Shown here one piece after another: positions 1 through 7,286 of a DNA stretch of 16,114 nt (the stretch's first letter is position 1; each line of letters starts with the position of its first letter). The stretch comes from Candidatus Melainabacteria bacterium GWA2_34_9. GTDB taxonomy: Bacteria > Cyanobacteriota > Vampirovibrionia > Gastranaerophilales > UBA9971. The position numbers and the translations under genes were made by a program. The stretch covers positions 288 to 16,401 of the forward strand of contig MFRJ01000101.1 of assembly GCA_001784535.1 (NCBI GenBank), in the 5' to 3' direction. A model generated the notes under the pieces. The model was not told where the DNA came from. It was given only the letters and a program-made list of their open reading frames with translations, and searched no databases.

Positions 1-1202
1 TCTTCGACAACAGAACGCTGAATTATCGGATTAGGACTTGTCCCAAGAGCAACAATTACTGTATCAACTTCCATATCGATAATTTTGCCTTCTATTGGCA
101 CAGGTTTTCTTCTTCCTGATGCGTCAGGTTCGCCTAATTCCATAACCTGAAGTTTTAAACCGCTTACATAGCTATTTTCGCCTGTAATTTCAACAGGTGA
201 GTGAAGCAGCATAAACTTTACGCCTTCTTCTTTAGCGTGTTCAATTTCGGCGAGTCTTGCAGGAAGTTCTGCTTCTGAACGTCTATATACAATGGTAACT
301 TCATCAAAGCCTATTCTTTTAGCAGTTCTTGCAGAATCCATAGCGGTATTTCCGCCTCCGATTACAGCAACTTTTTTGCCTATTCTTATCGGAGTGTGAT
401 AATCATCCTGATGAGCCCTCATCAGGTTTACTCTTGTAAGAAACTCATTAGCGGAATAAACTCCGTTTAGGCTTTCACCCGGAATATGCAGAAGCATCGG
501 CAACCCTGCACCGCTGCATATAAAAATTGCTTTAAATCCTTCTTCAAACAAATCGTTAATAGTCAGGGATTTTCCTATGACAACATTAGTCTTGAATTCA
601 ACCCCTAGCTTTTTAAGATATTCAATTTCCCTGTCAAGTACTTTTCTCGGCAGCCTGAATTCTGGGATTCCATAACGCAAAACGCCACCGACAGAATGAA
701 GTGCCTCAAAGATTGTAACACTGTGACCAGACTTTGCTAAATCAGCAGCAGCACTCATTCCTGCACAACCTGAACCAACTATGGCAACTTTTTTACCGGT
801 ATGTTTAATCTCGGGTACTTCTGCCTGAGTTTTATCTCCGGTATATCTTTCAAGAGCACCTATTGCAACAGGTTCGCCTTTTATTCCAAGAACGCATGAG
901 CCTTCGCATTGTTTTTCCTGAGGACAAACACGCCCGCAAACAGACGGCAAAGCATTGGTCTGTCTTATAATTTTTCCTGCTTCTTCAATATTATCCTTTT
1001 TTATTTCAGAAATAAATCCGGGAACATTTACATTTACGGGACATCCCTGAACGCACTTAGGATTTTTGCATTCAAGACACCTTTTCGCCTCTACCTGCGC
1101 TTGTTCATCAGTAAAATTAGTCTCAACTTCTTCAAAATTCTTATTTCTGTAATCAGGATCTAAAGAATGAGGAATTTGTCTGTTTTTTTTATTATCTGTC
1201 AT
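1..1202 (-). CDS. gltA: Glutamate synthase small-subunit-type NADPH flavoprotein (GltA/NfnB family), 3' end outside window
   Basis: About 400 codons are visible from an ATG at 1202 and the frame is still open at the left edge. The family is usually about 460 residues, so roughly the last 60 are missing. Visible features: two cysteine clusters for Fe-S binding (C42, C45, C50, C54 and C89, C93, C99, C103), an FAD dinucleotide fold GSGCAG near residue 143, the GGVLRYGIPE motif near 172, and an NADPH fold GGGNTAMD near 277. The CGRVCPQ..QCE form of the second cluster is typical of the stand-alone GltA/NfnB branch rather than enterobacterial GltD. Family members pass electrons from NADPH to glutamate synthase or, as NfnB, to ferredoxin. 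The gene starts 14 bases after ftsH stops, so nfnA does not lie directly upstream, which favours the stand-alone GltA role. No strong ribosome site is visible, and cotranscription with ftsH is likely. Family is secure; the exact partner is not. Confidence 0.9.
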   Translation of the reverse strand, partial: MTDNKKNRQIPHSLDPDYRNKNFEEVETNFTDEQAQVEAKRCLECKNPKCVQGCPVNVNVPGFISEIKKDNIEEAGKIIRQTNALPSVCGRVCPQEKQCEGSCVLGIKGEPVAIGALERYTGDKTQAEVPEIKHTGKKVAIVGSGCAGMSAAADLAKSGHSVTIFEALHSVGGVLRYGIPEFRLPRKVLDREIEYLKKLGVEFKTNVVIGKSLTINDLFEEGFKAIFICSGAGLPMLLHIPGESLNGVYSANEFLTRVNLMRAHQDDYHTPIRIGKKVAVIGGGNTAMDSARTAKRIGFDEVTIVYRRSEAELPARLAEIEHAKEEGVKFMLLHSPVEITGENSYVSGLKLQVMELGEPDASGRRKPVPIEGKIIDMEVDTVIVALGTSPNPIIQRSVVE

Positions 1203-1216
1203 TATTTTTATACTTT

Positions 1217-3058
1217 TTAATATGCTGGTTGAACGTTTCTTTCTGAACGAATTCTTTCAATGATTTCATCAACTTCTTTTTCGTCCAGTGTTTCTCTTTC
1301 AAGAAGAACTTTTACTATTTCTTCAATTATATCTCTGTTTTCGAGAAGCAATTTCTTTGCGAATTCATATCTTTCTTCGATTATGGTTTTTATTTCTCTA
1401 TCAATAATAGACGCGACTTCTTCAGAATAGTTCTTGTCTGCACCAAAGTCTCTGCCCATGAAAACATGTTCATTTCTCTTGCCTACTGCGATTGGTCCGA
1501 TTTTATCGCTCATCCCGTAAGATGTAACCATTTTTCTTATCAAATCAGTAGCTTTTTCTATATCATTCGATGCGCCTGTTGATATTTCTCCTTCACCAAA
1601 TGTTATTTCTTCAGCGATTCTTCCGCCCAAAAGCATAGCTATTCTAGATAGCAACTGGGATTTTCTATAAGTCAAATGATCTTTTTCAGGTAAAGTCATA
1701 GTTACACCGAGTGCCATACCTCTAGGGATAATACTAACTTTATGAAGAGGATCGCAACCCTTGAGTAATTTCGCCAATAGAGCATGTCCAACTTCGTGAT
1801 ATGCGGTATTTTCTTTTTCCTGATCATCGATGATGCGACTTTTCTTTTCAGGTCCTGCGATTATTTTATCTATTGCAGCTTCTAAATCCGACATATCTAT
1901 TTCTTTTTTCTCATGTCGAGCCGCTAAAAGCGCTGCTTCATTTATTAAATTTGATAAATCAGCACCTGTAAAACCAGGAGTTCTTTTAGCAAGGGTTTTT
2001 AAGTCTACTTCAGGTGCAAAAGGTTTGCCTTTTGCGTGAACTTCAAGAATTTTTTCACGTCCAAGTATATCAGGTCTGTCAATTACAACCTGTCTGTCAA
2101 ACCTGCCTGGTCTTAATAAAGCATTATCAAGAATATCAGGCCTGTTTGTAGCGGCTACTATTATAATTCCGGTAGTTCCGTCAAAACCGTCCATTTCAAC
2201 CAAAAGTTGGTTTAACGTTTGTTCTCTTTCGTCATGGCCGCCGCCCATACCGGCTCCTCTTTGTCTGCCTACTGCGTCAATTTCGTCTATGAATACAATA
2301 CAAGGCGCATGTTTTTTAGCCTGCTCAAACAAATCTCTTACACGTGAAGCACCAACACCTACAAACATTTCAACAAAGTCTGAACCGCTTATACTAAAGA
2401 AAGGCACACCAGCTTCTCCGGCGACTGCTTTTGCAAGAAGGGTTTTACCTGTTCCGGGTGCACCAACAAGAAGAACTCCTCTTGGGATTTTTGCACCAAG
2501 GGTATGATATTTCTGACTATTTTTAAGAAAATCAACGATTTCTTCAAGTTCCTGTTTGGATTCATCAATACCTGCTACATCAGCAAATGTGATTTTAACT
2601 TTATTATCAAGCATCATTTTTGCTTTGCTTTTTCCGAATGACATAGCCTGAGAACCACCGCTTGATGCACTTCTGAACATCAGAAATAATGCTATCAGCA
2701 AGAATAAAGGAAATATCAATGTGCCGATAAGTCCTATCCATTGTCCTGAATTACTGGGACGGCTTACGTTTATATCAACGTTGTTGTTTTCAAGCTTGGT
2801 TATTAATCCCGGATCATTCATAGGAATTAAAACTTTATACTTTACTGGTTGTTTGGAAGATTTATCTTTTGATTCAGCAATTAAATAATCTTCAGAGATA
2901 GAAGCTTTCTTGATTTCTCCCTGTTTTACTTTATTTATGAAAGCTGAATAAGATATGTCTTTTATTGCATCTGGCTTTGTGGTCATTAAAGATGCTATAA
3001 ATGCCATTATAATAACTAATAAAGTTATATAGACACCTGTTGACTGGTATTTTTTCAT
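1217..3058 (-). CDS. ftsH: ATP-dependent zinc metalloprotease FtsH
   Basis: Membrane-anchored AAA+ protease that degrades misfolded membrane proteins and short-lived regulators. Taking the ATG at 3058 gives 613 residues, the usual length. An ATG at 3100 in the same frame would add 14 residues, but GAGGAG lies 7 bases before the 3058 ATG, so 3058 is preferred. Domain order: TM1 about residues 7-26, a short extracytoplasmic domain, TM2 about 107-128, then the AAA+ domain with Walker A GAPGTGKT (199-206), Walker B IVFIDEID (254-261) and the second region of homology ending GRFDR (about 318-322). The peptidase domain has the zinc site HEVGH (421-425) and a third ligand Asp in SNDIEKA (D499). All catalytic residues are present. 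The next gene, a GltA-type flavoprotein, follows after 14 bases on the same strand. Confidence 0.97.
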   Translation of the reverse strand: MKKYQSTGVYITLLVIIMAFIASLMTTKPDAIKDISYSAFINKVKQGEIKKASISEDYLIAESKDKSSKQPVKYKVLIPMNDPGLITKLENNNVDINVSRPSNSGQWIGLIGTLIFPLFLLIALFLMFRSASSGGSQAMSFGKSKAKMMLDNKVKITFADVAGIDESKQELEEIVDFLKNSQKYHTLGAKIPRGVLLVGAPGTGKTLLAKAVAGEAGVPFFSISGSDFVEMFVGVGASRVRDLFEQAKKHAPCIVFIDEIDAVGRQRGAGMGGGHDEREQTLNQLLVEMDGFDGTTGIIIVAATNRPDILDNALLRPGRFDRQVVIDRPDILGREKILEVHAKGKPFAPEVDLKTLAKRTPGFTGADLSNLINEAALLAARHEKKEIDMSDLEAAIDKIIAGPEKKSRIIDDQEKENTAYHEVGHALLAKLLKGCDPLHKVSIIPRGMALGVTMTLPEKDHLTYRKSQLLSRIAMLLGGRIAEEITFGEGEISTGASNDIEKATDLIRKMVTSYGMSDKIGPIAVGKRNEHVFMGRDFGADKNYSEEVASIIDREIKTIIEERYEFAKKLLLENRDIIEEIVKVLLERETLDEKEVDEIIERIRSERNVQPAY

Positions 3059-3065
3059 TAATAGT

Positions 3066-3071
3066 CTCCTC
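3066..3071 (-). promoter_or_regulatory. Ribosome binding site that fixes the ftsH start
   Basis: On the minus strand this reads GAGGAG, 7 bases before the ATG at 3058. No comparable site precedes the alternative ATG at 3100. Confidence 0.8.
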
Positions 3072-3107
3072 AAATAATGATGAAAATTTAATTTTTTCAA
3101 AACGCAT

Positions 3108-3126
3108 TTGTTACAAATTGTTACAA
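3108..3126 (-). promoter_or_regulatory. Tandem palindromic pair TTGTTACAA, candidate operator of ftsH
   Basis: TTGTTACAA occurs at 3108-3116 and again at 3118-3126. The copies are identical, 10 bases apart (about one helical turn), and each is a palindrome around a central base. On the minus strand they lie just downstream of a candidate extended -10 (TGCCATAAT, on the plus strand at 3131-3139), so they would cover the start of the ftsH transcript, where a repressor could act. The repeat is seen directly; the operator role is inference. Confidence 0.4.
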
Positions 3127-3130
3127 TATT

Positions 3131-3139
3131 ATTATGGCA
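3131..3139 (-). promoter_or_regulatory. Candidate extended -10 promoter element for ftsH
   Basis: The minus strand reads TGCCATAAT, that is TGn followed by a 5/6 match to TATAAT. No good -35 is seen 16-18 bases upstream, as is common for extended -10 promoters. The predicted transcript start is near 3124, leaving a leader of about 65 bases before the ftsH ATG. The region is very AT-rich, so chance matches are possible. Confidence 0.35.
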
Positions 3140-3708
3140 AATTTATAATATTTTTACCAGTTATATTTAACCGCTTAGTAACTATTTATACAAGTATCAA
3201 ATAAATTTTTATTAATTTAATGTACTTACAAAGCAGGATTATCATGCCATAAATTTGAAAAAATTCATATATCCAATTCTTAAATTAACATTATAAAGAA
3301 TTAGTTTATTCGGGTATTTATTCAAATATTTTATTTATTTAAGCTAACCGGAAAGTTTATTAGCCTGATATACATTGATAATTCATACTTATGGTGCTAG
3401 CATGTTAAAAGTATGTCGATTAAAAAATAGAAAAAATCATATTATAAGCTGATAAACACACGAGTATACTTTTGGTAAAATTGTAATTACTTAAATTTAT
3501 AGATTTTTGTTAAGTTATTTTTATTAATGCTGTATATCCACTACAATCATCAATTTTAACCTTTCAAAAACAAAATTTCAGATATCGAGGTTTACTTAAT
3601 GATTTGTAGATATTAATATTAAGGCTGAATAATATTTATAATATTTTTTAAAATCAAAACTCAAAAGTTATTTTAAAGATCATGAAGGATGTAAACAGAT
3701 TTTGCTTT
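3140..3708. other. Non-coding divergent region between ftsH and murA
   Basis: About 570 bases with stops in all frames and no supported small gene, tRNA or recognisable riboswitch. It must hold the murA promoter, but AT-richness gives many weak -10 matches (for example TATAAT near 3637) and none has a convincing -35. The one clear structure is a 32-base inverted repeat at 3384-3415, listed separately. Confidence 0.6.
3384..3415. repeat. 32-base inverted repeat with a nested palindrome
   Basis: CATACTT at 3384-3390 is matched by AAGTATG at 3409-3415. Between them lies the perfect palindrome TGCTAGCA (3395-3402), centred one base from the outer dyad. No T-run follows on either strand, so it does not look like an intrinsic terminator. 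It could be a protein binding site or part of an RNA leader. No gene is within 290 bases on either side. Confidence 0.4.
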
Positions 3709-3714
3709 AGGAGG
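3709..3714 (+). promoter_or_regulatory. Strong ribosome binding site supporting the murA TTG start
   Basis: AGGAGG lies 8 bases before the TTG at 3723. This near-perfect site, with the expected MurA N-terminus right after it, supports the unusual TTG start. Confidence 0.85.
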
Positions 3715-3722
3715 AAACTTTC

Positions 3723-5045
3723 TTGGATCAGAAGTTTTTAATAAATGGTGGGAAGAAATTAAAAGGTGAAATTAATATAAGCGGAGCTAAAAATGCTGTT
3801 CTTAAGTTAATGGCGGCCGCGCTTTTATTAGATGATGCATGTGAAATTCATAACGTACCGGAACTTGCTGACGTACAAATAATGGTTGAAGTACTCAGAA
3901 GTTTAGGTGCAAAAGTTGATTATGACACCGATGAAAAGAAAATTATAATAGATGCTACTACATTAACAAGCGTTGAAGCTTGCTATGAATTAGTAAGCAA
4001 AATGAGAGCTTCATTTACCGTATTAGGTGCACTGCTTGGCAGATGTAAAGAAGCAAAAGTTGCACTTCCAGGAGGATGCTCCATCGGTGAACGCAGAATA
4101 GATTTCCACATCAAAGGACTTGAAGCACTTGGCGCTCAGATAAAAATCGAAGGCGGCTATGTTATTGCTAAAGCAAAAAAACTTGTAGGTACAACTGTTT
4201 ATCTTGATAGACCAAGCGTTGGTGCAACTGAAAACATTATGATCGCTGCTATACTTGCAGAAGGGTCAACTATTATCAGTAATGCAGCACAAGAACCTGA
4301 AATTGTAGATCTTGCCAACTTCCTTAATGCATTAGGCGGAGATGTTACAGGTGCAGGAACTTCTGAAATCATTATTAACGGTGTTAAACAAAAAGATTTA
4401 CATCCAACAATTTATACTACAATTCCTGACAGAATTGAAGCCGGTACTTATATAGCAGCAATAGTTGCTACAAGAGGAAAAGGCATTATAAGAAACATTT
4501 TCCCCAGTCATTTAAGCGCTGTTATAAGCAAATTAACTGATATGGGCGCAAACATAAATATTCTTGATCCGTTTAGTATTGAAATTTCTTGCGGAAAGAT
4601 TATTAATGCCGTTAATATCGTTACACAACCGCATCCCGGATTTCCTACTGATCTGCAATCGCCATTTATGTCTGTATTAGCTGTGGCTGAAGGAATAAGT
4701 GTAATTACCGAAAGCATTTACGAAAACAGATTCAGGCAAATAGGTGAATTAACAAGAATGGGTGCTAATGTCCAACAAGAAGGAAACAGAGCAATTGTAA
4801 AAGGCGTAAAATCCCTTACAGGCGCTCAAGTAAGAGCTAGCGATCTTAGAGCAGGAGCTTCTCTTCTTGTTGCAGCGTTATGCGCTGAAGGAACTACCGA
4901 AATTACTGATCTTTATCATATTGATAGAGGCTATGAAAAAGTAATGGAAAAGCTCTCCGGGTTAGGTGCTGATATTCAAAGAGTTAATATTACTGAAAAC
5001 GATATTAATGCTAAACTTATTGCAGATGAAATTCATGTAATTTAA
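3723..5045 (+). CDS. murA: UDP-N-acetylglucosamine 1-carboxyvinyltransferase MurA
   Basis: First committed step of peptidoglycan synthesis: transfers enolpyruvate from phosphoenolpyruvate to UDP-N-acetylglucosamine in the cytoplasm. 440 residues, slightly longer than the usual 417-430. It starts with TTG behind a strong AGGAGG. The substrate-binding SGAKNA segment gives K23 and N24. The catalytic cysteine equivalent to E. coli Cys115 is C119 in LPGGCSIG, so the enzyme should be fosfomycin-sensitive (Asp replaces this Cys in resistant forms). The catalytic Asp equivalent to D305 is D310 in HPGFPTDLQ, and DLRAGASL is present near the C-terminus. Each half has the inside-out alpha/beta fold repeats of the EPSP synthase family. 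The next gene starts 101 bases downstream on the same strand. Confidence 0.96.
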   Translation: MDQKFLINGGKKLKGEINISGAKNAVLKLMAAALLLDDACEIHNVPELADVQIMVEVLRSLGAKVDYDTDEKKIIIDATTLTSVEACYELVSKMRASFTVLGALLGRCKEAKVALPGGCSIGERRIDFHIKGLEALGAQIKIEGGYVIAKAKKLVGTTVYLDRPSVGATENIMIAAILAEGSTIISNAAQEPEIVDLANFLNALGGDVTGAGTSEIIINGVKQKDLHPTIYTTIPDRIEAGTYIAAIVATRGKGIIRNIFPSHLSAVISKLTDMGANINILDPFSIEISCGKIINAVNIVTQPHPGFPTDLQSPFMSVLAVAEGISVITESIYENRFRQIGELTRMGANVQQEGNRAIVKGVKSLTGAQVRASDLRAGASLLVAALCAEGTTEITDLYHIDRGYEKVMEKLSGLGADIQRVNITENDINAKLIADEIHVI

Positions 5046-5146
5046 TTTTTAAATTAAGTTATACTAAAATAAGATAAATATAAAACTTAAACTTTAATAA
5101 AATAGGTTTAAGCAAATTTCTAATTTAAATCAAGGAAATCAATAAA

Positions 5147-5485
5147 ATGGCCGATTATAAACGTTGGTATGACCATGATCCTTTATTAATGGAAGTAATG
5201 GAGTTGTTAAGAAATTTTCAGGATGATCTTAGAGATCAAGCGGAAGTTTTTTTAGCTAAAATTGAAGACCATGTTGGAAAAGAAGCTATTGATGCTTTCT
5301 ATGAAAAAGTTAAACATACAAACGGCAGCCGCTGGTATGATCAGGATCCTGTTTTAGCAAAAGCAGTAGAACTATTAAGAGTCGTTCCTCAAAATATCCA
5401 AAGACAAGCCGCTCAAAATTTTCTTGATTCGCTTAAAGCACAGGGGATTACAACCGATATAATTAAACAAAACCTTGAATGCTAG
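5147..5485 (+). CDS. Small protein of two tandem RWYDxDP modules, function unknown
   Basis: 112 residues, cytoplasmic by appearance: no signal peptide or membrane segment, rich in charged helical sequence. It consists of two similar modules. Residues 6-36 and 62-93 share RWYD, DP, a Leu, then ELLR (MELLR/VELLR), QA and FL, at an offset of 56 residues that becomes 57 after one inserted residue. The DNA is diverged between copies, so the duplication is old. Each module looks like an exposed aromatic and acidic loop followed by an amphipathic helix pair. ATG start with AAGGAA about 9 bases upstream. It lies between murA and a membrane glycosyltransferase, 27 bases before the latter, so all three may be cotranscribed. 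I do not recognise a named family and assign no function. Confidence 0.85.
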   Translation: MADYKRWYDHDPLLMEVMELLRNFQDDLRDQAEVFLAKIEDHVGKEAIDAFYEKVKHTNGSRWYDQDPVLAKAVELLRVVPQNIQRQAAQNFLDSLKAQGITTDIIKQNLEC

Positions 5486-5512
5486 AAATTTCAAAATATT
5501 AAAGGCTTTATC

Positions 5513-7066
5513 GTGTTTAAAGAACTAATAAAAAAAATAGAACAAAATAAATATTTTTATCTTTTTCTATTTTTTTCTATCTTTTTAGGGGGGTTTCTTA
5601 GGCTTTATATATTTTTACAACAATATTCCTTTGAAGGTGATGAATGTTCACTAGCAATAAATATTCTTAAACAAAAAACTTTTCATGAGCTGATTTTTAC
5701 ACCTTTATATTGGTTTAATCAGGCTGCGCCTGTTGGATTTATGGTCATCTCAAAATGTTTTTCCAATATTTTTGGAATAAACGAACTGGCTCTAAGAATT
5801 TTCCCTATGTTAAGCGGAATATTTTCAATATTTTTATTTTATTTTTTTGCAAAAGACTATTTATCCTCAAAAAGCCTGCTGTTTGGTGTGTTTATTTTTG
5901 CGGTGTCCGGCTCCTTAGTATCATACAGCGTTTTTTTTAAACCATATTCTGTAGATTTGATGGCAACATTAAGTATTTTTATTATGGCAAAATACTTTTT
6001 AAATAAAGAAATAATAAATATGTTTATTCCTTCTTTATTAGGTCTTGTCATGGTCTGGTTCTCTTATCCCGTTGTTTTTATATTAGCTTCTGTTGGAATT
6101 TATTATGGCTTTATATATTTTAATAAAAAACAAAAAATCAATTTATTAAGATTATCCACAATATGCTACATATGGTTAGTAAGTTTTTTAATTTCATCTG
6201 TCTTTGCTTATTCTAATTATCTTCGCAGTAAAGATTATTTTTTATCATATTGGAAAGATTATTTTATGCCGATTCCTCCTGATTGGAATTGGTTTTTGCT
6301 TGTTCTGAATCAACTTTGTAATATAACTTTCCAAAGCGTAATTCATCCTTCAATTTTAATGTATTTATTACTACTAACCGGCGCAGGTCTTTGTATTTTT
6401 CAAAAGAAAGGAAAATCAGTATTGCTTGTGCTCCCAATAATACTTACACTTGCAGCTTCCTGTATAAAAGCTTACCCTTTTGGTGACAGGTTAATACTGT
6501 TTTTAGCTCCGATTGTTATAATTTTTGTCGCAAAAAATCTGGAATATCTTAATTATTTTGATAAATTTATTAAAAATAATATTATTAAAAACGGAATACT
6601 CCTGTTAGTAAGTGGAATTATTTTATTTCAGATACCTTTTAATACCAAAAATTACTTTCATATAAGAACAAATATAAAAATTAACGATTTTCTTGTATTT
6701 ATAGAACAAAATATGGAAAAAACTGATTATATATATTTAACTCCTTATGATAAAGGTTATTTTATAATTGATAATGAAACACATAATCGTAATGAGAAAT
6801 TATATTATGGCGATAAAAAAATATATAATGACAACAAAAACAGCCTGGATTATTTTAAAAAAGATGTAGAAGCTTTAAAAACGAGAACATCCCGAATCTG
6901 GTTTCCGTTTTTTGCCACATATAATAACGATTATGACGCACCAACAAGAAAAAAAACAATAGCTTTCAAAAAATATTTAGAGAGCCAAAAAGATTTAAAA
7001 TTGATAAAATATATGAAAGATGAACAAAAAGGAGGAGAAGTCTATTTATACCAAGCTGTTAAATAA
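5513..7066 (+). CDS. GT-C fold membrane glycosyltransferase, GT39/ArnT-like
   Basis: 517 residues, starting with GTG behind AAAGG (7-base spacing), 27 bases after the duplicated small protein. The first 380 or so residues are a series of hydrophobic membrane helices. The first extracytoplasmic loop carries FEGDECSL (D43, E44), matching the acidic pair that GT39/PMT and ArnT enzymes use to bind a polyprenyl-phosphate sugar donor. ELALRIFPMLSGI followed by a long membrane hairpin is also typical of this superfamily. A soluble C-terminal domain follows (about 380-517), presumably on the outer side of the membrane. Such enzymes move a sugar from a lipid carrier to a protein, lipid A or glycan, and the acceptor cannot be told here. 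The coding sequence is more T-rich than murA, which fits a hydrophobic protein and does not by itself imply transfer. Confidence 0.75.
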   Translation: MFKELIKKIEQNKYFYLFLFFSIFLGGFLRLYIFLQQYSFEGDECSLAINILKQKTFHELIFTPLYWFNQAAPVGFMVISKCFSNIFGINELALRIFPMLSGIFSIFLFYFFAKDYLSSKSLLFGVFIFAVSGSLVSYSVFFKPYSVDLMATLSIFIMAKYFLNKEIINMFIPSLLGLVMVWFSYPVVFILASVGIYYGFIYFNKKQKINLLRLSTICYIWLVSFLISSVFAYSNYLRSKDYFLSYWKDYFMPIPPDWNWFLLVLNQLCNITFQSVIHPSILMYLLLLTGAGLCIFQKKGKSVLLVLPIILTLAASCIKAYPFGDRLILFLAPIVIIFVAKNLEYLNYFDKFIKNNIIKNGILLLVSGIILFQIPFNTKNYFHIRTNIKINDFLVFIEQNMEKTDYIYLTPYDKGYFIIDNETHNRNEKLYYGDKKIYNDNKNSLDYFKKDVEALKTRTSRIWFPFFATYNNDYDAPTRKKTIAFKKYLESQKDLKLIKYMKDEQKGGEVYLYQAVK

Positions 7067-7096
7067 AGCTAACCTACTTAATAAGTTTTTTAACAG
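7056..7096. terminator. Possible bidirectional terminator between convergent genes
   Basis: CTGTTAAA (7056-7063) pairs with TTTAACAG (7089-7096) across a 25-base loop. The loop includes a smaller ACTT/AAGT hairpin (7076-7086) running into TTTTTT on the plus strand. The structure covers both gene ends, 7066 (plus) and 7074 (minus). It is AU-rich and weak, so confidence is low. Confidence 0.35.
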
Positions 7097-7241
7097 TTGC
7101 CCATATCCCGCCAATTAGTCCTATAATGGTAAACACTATGGTAAATACAGGCAATTGAGTCTTAAAAAAATTATCGAGATACATCCCTATGAAAAAACTT
7201 GCCAACAAGAACCCTAATAATATAAATGGAATATCATACAC
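7074..7241 (-). CDS. AtpZ/AtpI-family two-helix membrane protein
   Basis: 55 codons from a GTG at 7241 to TAG at 7074. AAGG lies 8 bases before the GTG, and an in-frame TAA lies just two codons upstream, so the start is well constrained. The product has two hydrophobic helices (about residues 4-20 and 32-50) joined by YLDNFFKTQLP, with the GLIGGIWATVKKLIK ending typical of the AtpZ/AtpI (ATPase_gene1) family. Known members assist F-type ATP synthase c-ring assembly or act as Mg/Ca channels and usually sit at the head of an atp operon. Here no ATP synthase gene is nearby: the gene is alone on its strand, 7 bases from the convergent glycosyltransferase end and divergent from a histidine kinase. 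Family assignment rests on pattern recognition of a short sequence. Confidence 0.72.
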   Translation of the reverse strand: MYDIPFILLGFLLASFFIGMYLDNFFKTQLPVFTIVFTIIGLIGGIWATVKKLIK

Positions 7242-7272
7242 TTTTTACACCTTAAAATTTTTGTAAATGAGT

Positions 7273-7280
7273 ATTATAAT
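7273..7280. promoter_or_regulatory. Overlapping divergent -10 elements (ATTATAAT)
   Basis: Plus strand TATAAT at 7275-7280 and minus strand TATAAT at 7278-7273 overlap in one palindrome. On the plus side the expected transcript start would fall at about 7287, the A of the histidine kinase ATG. On the minus side it would be about 25 bases before the AtpZ-like GTG. Neither has a strong -35. Confidence 0.35.
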
Positions 7281-7286
7281 TATCTT

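Noticed and set aside
909..1163. Plus-strand open frame opposite the gltA-type gene
   Set aside because: The minus strand encodes the conserved cysteine clusters here, so the plus frame is a shadow with no ribosome site or family signal.
3059..3100. FtsH start at 3100 giving 14 extra residues
   Set aside because: A good GAGGAG sits 7 bases before the ATG at 3058, and the extra residues (polar, His/Arg-rich) do not fit the FtsH N-terminus.
3630..3645. TATAAT as the murA promoter -10
   Set aside because: No acceptable -35 at 16-18 bases and many similar hexamers in this AT-rich gap, so it cannot be singled out.
5086..5112. CTTAAAC/GTTTAAG inverted repeat after murA as a terminator
   Set aside because: The stem is short and AU-rich with a 13-base loop and no T-run after it, so readthrough into the next gene is more likely.
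5513..7066. Horizontal acquisition of the glycosyltransferase because of its T-rich sequence
   Set aside because: A hydrophobic protein in an AT-rich genome uses many TTT/ATT/TTA codons, so composition alone is not evidence, and no mobile element flanks it.
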